A stretch of DNA of 64,000 nucleotides from Camellia lanceoleosa (lineage: Eukaryota > Streptophyta > Magnoliopsida > Ericales > Theaceae). The position numbers and the translations under genes are program-made. Positions within the stretch are counted from its first letter, which is position 1. The number at the start of each line of letters is the position of its first letter. The notes under the pieces were generated by a model that was not told the origin of the DNA, did not search any database, and saw only the letters and a list, made by a program, of their open reading frames with translations. Where the stretch lies: the NCBI GenBank assembly GCA_025200525.1, contig CM045762.1, positions 127,291,752 through 127,355,751 on the forward strand, in the 5' to 3' direction. Positions 57,440 through 64,000 of this stretch are shown here, piece after piece.

Positions 57440-57929
57440 ACAATCTAATTCCCTAAATTCTGAACTGATCTGTCAAATTTGTGGAAAGGCAAATCATATT
57501 GCCTCTAATTGCTGGCATAGATTGGATACTACTTACCACCAGTCTTCTTCTTTTCCTCACTCACAGTTTTCCTCTTTCCCACAGGCATATGTTGCTTCTA
57601 CTTCACCTGAATCTTCTCCTTGGTATCTTGATTCAAGTGCTTTTGATCATATCACACATGATCTCTCCAATTGTAGCATGTACCAGCCATATCAAGGTAC
57701 TAATCAAGTTACAGTTGGAAATGGTACTTCTCTTCCTATCCAACACATAGGGAAAGGTATTTTGCCTACTTCTCATTATTCTTTTAAGCTTACCAAGGTT
57801 TTACATGCTCCTATTTCCTCAAATCTTGTTTCTGCACATAAACTCACCAAAGACAATAATTATACTGTCGCTTTTGATGATTCTTTATTTGTGGTTCAGG
57901 ACAACTCTTCGAAGGTAGTCTTGCACTAG
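57440..57929 (+). pseudogene. Copia zinc knuckle and protease, active site altered
   Basis: A CCHC knuckle (CQICGKANHIASNC) leads to SPWYLDSSAFDHITHD, where the usual DSGA is DSSA, so the Gly of the catalytic triad is lost. VLHAPISSNLVSAHKLTKDN, the conserved copia block before GAG-pre-integrase, follows. A stop after VVLH ends the frame. Confidence 0.9.
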
Positions 57930-57989
57930 GGCTTTAGTGCTCATGGTTTATATCACTTCCCTACCACTTTTTCTATTCCTTCTTCCTCT

Positions 57990-58860
57990 CATGCTTTTCT
58001 TACCTCCACCACTGGAGCTGTTTTTGCTAAAGTTTGGCATAAGAGATTGGGCCATCCGTCTTAATTGAAATTTGTACATATGCAGAGTCATTTGCCTGAT
58101 ATTGCTAATAAAACCTTAGCTCCTTGTGTTCATTGTTGTGTGGCCAAGAGCCATAGACTCCCATTTATGCTTTCCAATTCTACTGTAAACAAACCATTAT
58201 CCCTCATCCATAGTGATATTTAGGGTCTTTTTTCTTCTTCGTCTACATATAAGTACTATGTGCTTTTTGTTCATGACTCTAGCAAGTTTACATGGCTTTA
58301 TCCTTTGTGTTACAAGAGTGAAGTGTTTTCCAAATTTTTGGAAATTAAGGTTTTTGTTGAAACTCAATTTTCCACCAAATTGCAAGTTCTAAGAACTAAT
58401 GGAGGCACTGAATTTGTCAATACTTCAATGACTCAATTTTTAAAAGCTCACAGTATACTTCATCAAATGTCTTGTCCTTACACACCTCCGTAGAATGGAG
58501 TTTCTGAGCAAAACACAGGCATATCATTGAAACAACCATTGCCTTGTTACATCATTCTTCTGTGCCTTTACAGTATTGGTTTGATGCAATGTCCAAAGCT
58601 ATATATCTCATAAATAGGATGCCTAGTTCTAAGCTTTATAATAAGTCTCCTTATGAACTTCTCTTCTATTCTTCTCTAGCTTATTCATGTTTTAAGGTTT
58701 TTGGTTGTCAGTGCTTTCCTTTGCTTTGCCCTTACACTTCTAACAAGCTTCAACCTAGATCTATTATTTGTGTATTTCTCAGTAGTTACCATCCATTTTT
58801 TAAAGGATACAGATGTCTTGATATTGCTACAAGGAAAATTCATATTTCTTGACAAGTTAT
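57990..58860 (+). pseudogene. Copia integrase
   Basis: WHKRLGHPS with a stop, then HSDI, LFVHDSSKFTWLYPL, LRTNGGTEFVN and (after a stop) NGVSEQ mark the GAG-pre-integrase and core. The second catalytic Asp (DGGTEF) is Asn here. A later ORF (58544-58852) has YWFDAMSKAIYLINRMPS, KSPYELLF and FKVFGCQCF, the integrase C-terminal region. At least three stops interrupt it. Confidence 0.92.
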
Positions 58861-59309
58861 TTTTTATGAGAATATCTTTCCTTTTGCTAATGCTCAGCCT
58901 TCTTCTCAGTCATCTTCTTTCTCTAATCTACAATCCTTCTTTTGGTCCTCTAGCTCTCCTTCTAAGTCTGTTAATACTACTACACCTGCTTCTTGGCCTA
59001 CATCTCTGTCTCTCCCTATGTCTTCTGATGTACCTTTTTCTCTACCTACTAGTCCTGCTGCTCCTACTCCTCTGTCTGAGCCTCTTGCAGTTCAGTCTTC
59101 TCATCCTTATCTTGCTATTGATCAATCTATTCAGCCTTCTGATTCTAATCCTTCTTCTCTTATTCCTATTCACTCTATTTTTATCGATTTACCATTTGTG
59201 CCTCCTTTATCCTTGCCTCTCAGTTCTTCTACCAATATTCATCCTACGCTTAATAGATCCAAAACTAGTTGTCTTGCGGCCTCTTCTTCTTCTTCATTCA
59301 CTGATATAG

Positions 59310-60220
59310 AACCTTCCAAGCTCTTACTTCTCCAGTCCGGTATGCTGCAATGTTTGATGAGTATCATGCTCTTTTTGGTCAAGGTACGTGGTCCCTTGTA
59401 CCTCTTCTTTCTACCAAAACAGCCATTGGCTGCAAATGGGTTTTGAGAATTAAAAGAAATTCTGATGGGACTATTGCCTGATATAAAGCCAAGTTTGTGG
59501 CCAAAGGTTTTTTACAACAAGAATGTGTGGACTATAATGAGACTTTTAGTCCAGTGGCTAAACAACCTACTATCAGAATTTTACTTTGCATTACCTTGCA
59601 TCATTAGTGGCCCTTAAAACTGCTTGACATTAGCAATGCCTTTTATCATGGTACCTTGGATGAAGAGGTTTATATGCTCCAGCCACTTGGGTTTTCTAGT
59701 ACCACCAATCCTCATCATGTTTGTTGACTCCGGAAAGCTCTCTATGGCCTGAAACAAGTACCTAGAGCTTGGTATTCAACCTTCTCCAAGTTTTTATTAG
59801 CTCATGGCTTTGTTAACAGTTACTGTGCAACTCTTTGTTCATCAAGAAGACCTACAATGATATTCTCATTCTCTTGGTCTATGTCGATGACATTCTCCTT
59901 ACTGGCAGTAGTTCTTTTCTTCTTCAAGAACTCATTTTTGCCATGAAAGAATTGGGCAACATTTCTTACTTTCTTGGTGTTTCTATTCAAACTGTGGGAG
60001 CTAATTACTTCTTGTCCCAGCAAAAATATGCTTCTGACATTCTCCTCAAGGCTGGCATGATCTCTTGTAAACCCTGCACTTTCACCTATTTCAGTCAAGC
60101 CCTCTGTCACTCCTGCTTCTTCTCTGCCTTTTGCTCAGCCCTAGTTATACAGAAGTCTTATTGGTGCTTTGCAGTATCTAACCATTGCACGCCTTGATCT
60201 GTCTTTAGCAGTTAACCAAG
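59310..60220 (+). pseudogene. Copia reverse transcriptase
   Basis: Broken frames carry GCKWVLRIKRNSDG-like sequence, AKGFLQQECVDYNETFSPVAK, YGLKQVPRAW-like and LLVYVDDILLTGSS (about 59873-59905), with FAMKELGNISYFLGV after it. The YVDD active-site motif is intact, but several in-frame stops and frame changes lie before and after it. The serine/leucine-rich ORFs at 58701-59309 between integrase and RT are the usual variable linker read in various frames. Confidence 0.9.
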
Positions 60221-60379
60221 CCTGCCAACTTATGCATGATCCCACTAACGGCCATTTTGCTTTTGTTAAACGTATTCTCCAAGTTGTTAAAGGTTCCCTC
60301 TCTCATGGCCTTACCTTTTCTCCCAATTCTTTTGAGCTTCAAGCTTTCTCTAATTCTAATTGGGCTAGGGATCATTTGG

Positions 60380-60882
60380 ATAGATGATCTACCTCCGGCT
60401 ATTGCATTTATCGTGGCTCTAATCTCATTTCCTAGTCTGCTAAGAAACAACCGACAGTCTCTTGATCCAGCACTAAGGCTGAGTATAGAGCTTTGGTTCA
60501 TGCTACCGCAGAGTTGAGTTGGTTACAGATGTTACTGCATGATCTTCATCTTTCCACTATGTCCTCTCCTATTCTTCGGTGTGATAACCTCTCAACTATT
60601 GCCCTTGCTTCAAATCCTGTGTTTCATACTCGCTCTAAACACATTGAAGTTGATTGTCACTTTATTCGTGAGAAGGTTGCTAACAAGGAAGTTGTTCTCA
60701 AGTATGTTCCTTTTGTTGATCAAATCGCTGACATTTTTTCAAAGCCTTTATCCAGTTCCAAATTCCAATTTCTCAAGACCAAGCTATTTGTCACTTCCTT
60801 TCCCATTAACTTGCAGGAGACATATAATATTACAACTACAGAGCCAATAGAGCCACAACATTTAAAGGAGTTGCATCAGTAG
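60380..60882 (+). pseudogene. Copia RNase H and C-terminus
   Basis: After a stop, SSTKAEYRALVHATAELSWL, LRCDNLSTIALASNPVFHTR, KHIEVDCHFIREKV and DQIADIFSKPL form the conserved RNase H end of copia Pol. The frame ends inside the 3' LTR edge (LKELHQ). Confidence 0.92.
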
Positions 60883-61091
60883 CTCAAGCCACAACAGGAG
60901 CTACCATTAACAGCTAACGAGCTAAAGCCAAAACTGAAGCTACAACTGATGTCATAGTTAGCTAGAAGATAGATGAGTTTGTTAGATTAGTTAGTTAGTT
61001 ACAGATATTATCAATTTGTTAGATGTATTGTATAAATACATACATGTAATCACATATTGAGATTAATAAAGACGCTTTCAATAATTCTTCA
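60872..61091 (+). repeat. 3' LTR of the copia element
   Basis: It starts TGCATCAG after a short purine tract, ends tcttca, and aligns with 56352-56571. Confidence 0.9.
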
Positions 61092-61167
61092 CAACCGTAC
61101 TCTCATCTTCCGACATCAAAGACACCACAATTTTAATAAACTGACAAGAAATACACAGAGTACGTAC

Positions 61168-61214
61168 CCAGCAACTTCATGACCAAGAATACATGGAAAA
61201 AGACCTTCAGGATC
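61168..61214 (-). pseudogene. Class III alcohol dehydrogenase pseudogene, small exon
   Basis: From acceptor atattgcag|GATCC to donor GCTGG|GTACGT the minus strand reads DPEGLFPCILGHEVAG. This contains the His of the catalytic zinc site (GHE). It is the exon that precedes the 56026-56336 exon, in matching phase. The copia element sits in the intron between them. Confidence 0.9.
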
Positions 61215-61851
61215 CTGCAATATTTATTTTCCAACTCAAATCACAAGACAATAATCAATATTATAGAAATCTGAACCATACTAGAAATAATAAACATAAA
61301 AACCACAACCTGAAAGCCATAAAATGCCTGAAGCTTCCAAGACACACTGATGAAACCAAAGAAGTAATGCTAGTGATGAAATAAAATTCAGGTGTTAAAC
61401 TATCAATTCCTTATCCCGCTCTCTTTCTTCCCACTATCCCATTCAAAAAGCTAAGAAGATATGCATCAACCACTAATATCTAGTTAAGCCCACAGCATTC
61501 CTTCAGCCTAACTTCGTGCAAGTCCTACCGGGACACTGTCACAAAACAAACTCTAACTACAAAGCCAATGGAAAAAACAAAGGAAATCATAATCCCCCCA
61601 AGAAAATGTCCCAAATTACAACAAATTACAATCCAATAACATTTTTATTTATTTATTTATTTAAAAACTTCAAATTTCAAATTTCATAATCAAATATTGC
61701 CCTAAATATATACCAAAACCACCAGTCAGATCACACTCAACAAACAGAGAAGAGTATACAATTGTTTTATGTATAAATCCAAGGCATAGTAAGTTAAACT
61801 ACGACAATTCACATAGTTCTTCTGAGCTATAGTAAATATATATATGTATAC

Positions 61852-61913
61852 CTTTCCGCTCCAAGTATAAGCATCAGTATGGCAGAGAGCAGTGAACAAG
61901 ATCTGGATTCTAA
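61852..61913 (-). pseudogene. Class III alcohol dehydrogenase pseudogene, end of an upstream exon
   Basis: The minus strand reads VRIQILFTALCHTDAYTWSGK and ends at donor GGAAAG|GTATAC. CHTDAYTW holds the Cys of the catalytic zinc site and is diagnostic of class III ADH. The part that normally precedes it (AAVAYEP...PQAGE) was not found. A T-rich run on the minus strand (61914-61931) stands in its place, so it is a new acceptor, a deletion or an insertion. Confidence 0.85.
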
Positions 61914-63602
61914 CTTTAAAAAAAAAAAAAATGATGCTAAAAATAGGAAATATGATAGTAGAATTTTTTACTCTATTAAAACAAGTGAATCAAAATAAAT
62001 GTAACAATGCAATCAATCGAATTGGCATCTACATTTCCAAATAATACAAATATAATCAAATCAAACAAATCAAGATTAGATCAGACCATATTAAGACGGA
62101 CTTGAAATGAGCTCACAGTTGACTAGACTAAACCGTCTAATTACATATTCCAATTGGGAAGCATCTAATTCCATATATGTATATATATATATATATAAGG
62201 TAATAGGGTAAATTACAAATACACCTCCTGAAGTTTGCTTAAAGTATAAATTGCCCCTTATGGTTTGGAAAATTACAAATACTCCATTGTTAGAATTTTT
62301 TATTTAACAAAATTAATTAAAAAAAATAAATTCATAATTACTCTTCTATATATTTGTAATTTATCCTTACTAATATTTAAAACAGTCACCACTCTGAGTG
62401 TATATATTACAAAAATAAAACTTAAAAATGTACTAAAAAGTTATGATTACTATAAATTACTTCAATTATGTTAATGATTATTTTGACAAGAAGTTAAAAT
62501 AGTCACTTTTGAGTTTTGGCTTGGTGTAAATTTGACAAATGTTGAATTTTCAAAATTCAAAGTGTTTTACAATAATTGTTCTATTTTTCTTAACTTCAAT
62601 TTTCCCAATTCAAAGTGGTTAATATTAATTGTTAATACTTATCTTATATTGCTCTCTCCTTACAAATTTGGCCGCATGTATGTATCTATTTGTGCATACA
62701 TGTTCTTATATTTATATTTATATATACTTGTGTGCACTTATATTGATTATTCGAAATTGAAATTAATGAAGAGAATTGAAACCACACATCAATCTTTCAT
62801 TGATCTCGCCATTGCTTAATTATCATTTACTTGTAGTGTTGAAGCCATATATGTTCATCACCTTGTTAAGAAATTGCAAAAACTAATCAACTAATACATA
62901 TTGCGATTGCTTCTAATAACAACAACATTCACTGTATAACAAAATGCTGATAATGATGTGATAAGATCAAAAAATGCACGATTCAGAGATTTTCTTATAC
63001 TATGAGCCCTAAAAATAAAAAACGCTTAATTATTGACGATTATTATAAACACCTCACTGAAACAGATTGATTGAACAAACACATGAATCTATACATCTAT
63101 ACAAAACCATGTACCAAACTGAGGGCTAAAATATCAAAGTGATTATACAAATACATACATGTATGTATATACATATATATGTGGTACCTGATTGGAATCA
63201 CTACCGAAGAGTCGCCGAGAAATCAGAAAATCAAGGAGAGATGGGGTAGCAATGGAGCATGTTTTCTGATCTCCTGCAAGTTTCTAAGGCTCCGAATAGC
63301 TAAAACATCTCCTTTTTTGATATCCGAAAATCGTCCGATATCATCAATCTCTGTCGAATCTACACAGCATAAAGCAAAGAAAACTCAATAATCAACAACA
63401 AAACACTAAAAAAACATTTCCAAAAAACACAAAGCAGTACACATTGTAATCTGCATTATACCTATAGACTTCGACAATCAATTAAATCCACTAAAAGCAT
63501 ATCGTAATGAGGAGGAACAGTAGTAGTAGTGCCTAATCCACTTACCTTGTTGAGATAGATCGAGAGAGGAAAGGTTGAGGATGAGGAAGCAAAAGACGGT
63601 CA
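61914..63602. other. AT-rich sequence upstream of the ADH pseudogene; no gene seen
   Basis: TA runs occur at 62165-62195 and near 63160-63180. At 63180-63400 the minus strand has a moderately GC-rich patch ending AATCAG|GTACCA that could be an old 5' exon, but no ADH N-terminal codons were recognised there. Confidence 0.4.
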
Positions 63603-64000
63603 TGTCACGACCCAAACCCACCCCTAAGGGTTTAGCATCGTAACCGGCCAGTAATCCGTGATTACCGAAGGCCTGAATGACTGTAATAACAGTAATGCAG
63701 TATAACAGGAGCTGGCGGAAGCCAAACAGTAACAACAAGGTATCCAACGAACTGTGAAAACCTGAATGGGAAAAAGCTTTTATGAACTAATCCACATTCA
63801 TAACCATATATATATACATACATATCAGATACACATAATATGCAGGTTAGGGATCCAATCCCTACACCATAACTGTACAGTCAAGTCTAAACATTCGATA
63901 CATAACAGAGACAAAAGAGTGAATGTGGAACACCCCAAAAACAGCCTTGGCTCGAGTAAACTCGGAACCTCAAAGTGAGGCACAACGGTTGGCTGGACAA
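63603..64000 (-). repeat. Start of another gypsy-type LTR, cut by the window edge
   Basis: The sequence starts TGTCACGACCCAAACCC, the reverse of a common gypsy LTR end (gggtcgtgaca), with GC-richer composition than the spacer to its left. No second end is visible. Confidence 0.55.

Larger units (their letters stand above)
56352..61091 (+). mobile_element. Ty1/copia element with 220-bp LTRs, degenerate, in an ADH pseudogene intron
   Basis: The LTRs are 56352-56571 and 60872-61091. A primer binding site tggtatcaaagctt (56572) follows the left LTR and a short purine tract (taaaggagt) precedes the right one. Gag, protease, integrase, RT and RNase H lie in order on the plus strand with multiple stops and frameshifts. 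The short LTRs and MASSSSSS-type Gag start suggest an Ale-like lineage, tentatively. No clean target duplication was found. Confidence 0.93.

Noticed and set aside
58701..59309. 202-residue Leu-rich ORF resembling a membrane protein
   Set aside because: It is the out-of-frame reading of the Ser/Pro-rich linker between copia integrase and RT.

Overview
The window is a stretch of eudicot-type plant nuclear DNA made almost entirely of nested LTR retrotransposons, with two decayed host genes between them. Low GC, phase-consistent GT-AG introns, plant-only protein families (plant mobile domain, FRIGIDA-like, class III alcohol dehydrogenase with plant exon structure) and Ty1/copia, chromovirus and Tat/Ogre-type elements all point that way. 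No intact autonomous element or intact host gene was found.

Layout. 1-8047: a minus-strand Ty3/gypsy chromovirus (Tekay/Del-like) whose left LTR runs off the window; gag, protease, RT, RNase H, integrase and chromodomain are recognisable but broken. It sits inside a minus-strand Ty1/copia element, of which gag, zinc knuckle, the start of protease and the 5' LTR remain (8048-10896). 10897-16980: AT-rich spacer with a probable degraded solo LTR and a FRIGIDA-like 4 pseudogene (14697-15260). About 17000-22925: the 3' part of a Tat/Ogre-like element (element 1), with exon 1 of an antisense plant mobile domain (PMD) gene, a tandem array and the 3' LTR. 22926-26620: AT-rich spacer. About 26720-54372: the 3' part of a second kind of Tat element (outer element), with two antisense ORFs of the putative gypsy-type transposase (Transposase_28-like) family and a short 3' LTR. 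Its first antisense gene is split by a complete 22.6-kb Ogre-like element (main element, 30344-52921, 5-bp target duplication AGCGC), and the reading frame resumes exactly across the insertion. 54373-55706: a truncated gypsy LTR. 55707-61913: a class III ADH pseudogene (minus strand) with a degenerate Ty1/copia element (56352-61091) in an intron. 63603 onward: the start of another gypsy LTR.

The main element has 3.9-kb LTRs, an arginine-tRNA-type primer binding site, a gag lacking its central domain and only a scrap of pol, so it must have moved with enzymes supplied in trans. On the opposite strand it carries a multi-exon PMD gene running from 45815 to 39236, with its own TATA-like promoter, five phase-0 splice junctions and a last exon encoding an acidic tail. 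Element 1 has the same antisense first exon, with a TATA-like box at nearly the same distance (370 versus 374 bp from a shared GACCC to the ATG). The strongest candidate for an under-described system here is this antisense gene cassette, found in two forms (PMD and Transposase_28-like) between gag/pol and the 3' LTR of Tat-lineage elements and associated with tandem-repeat arrays.
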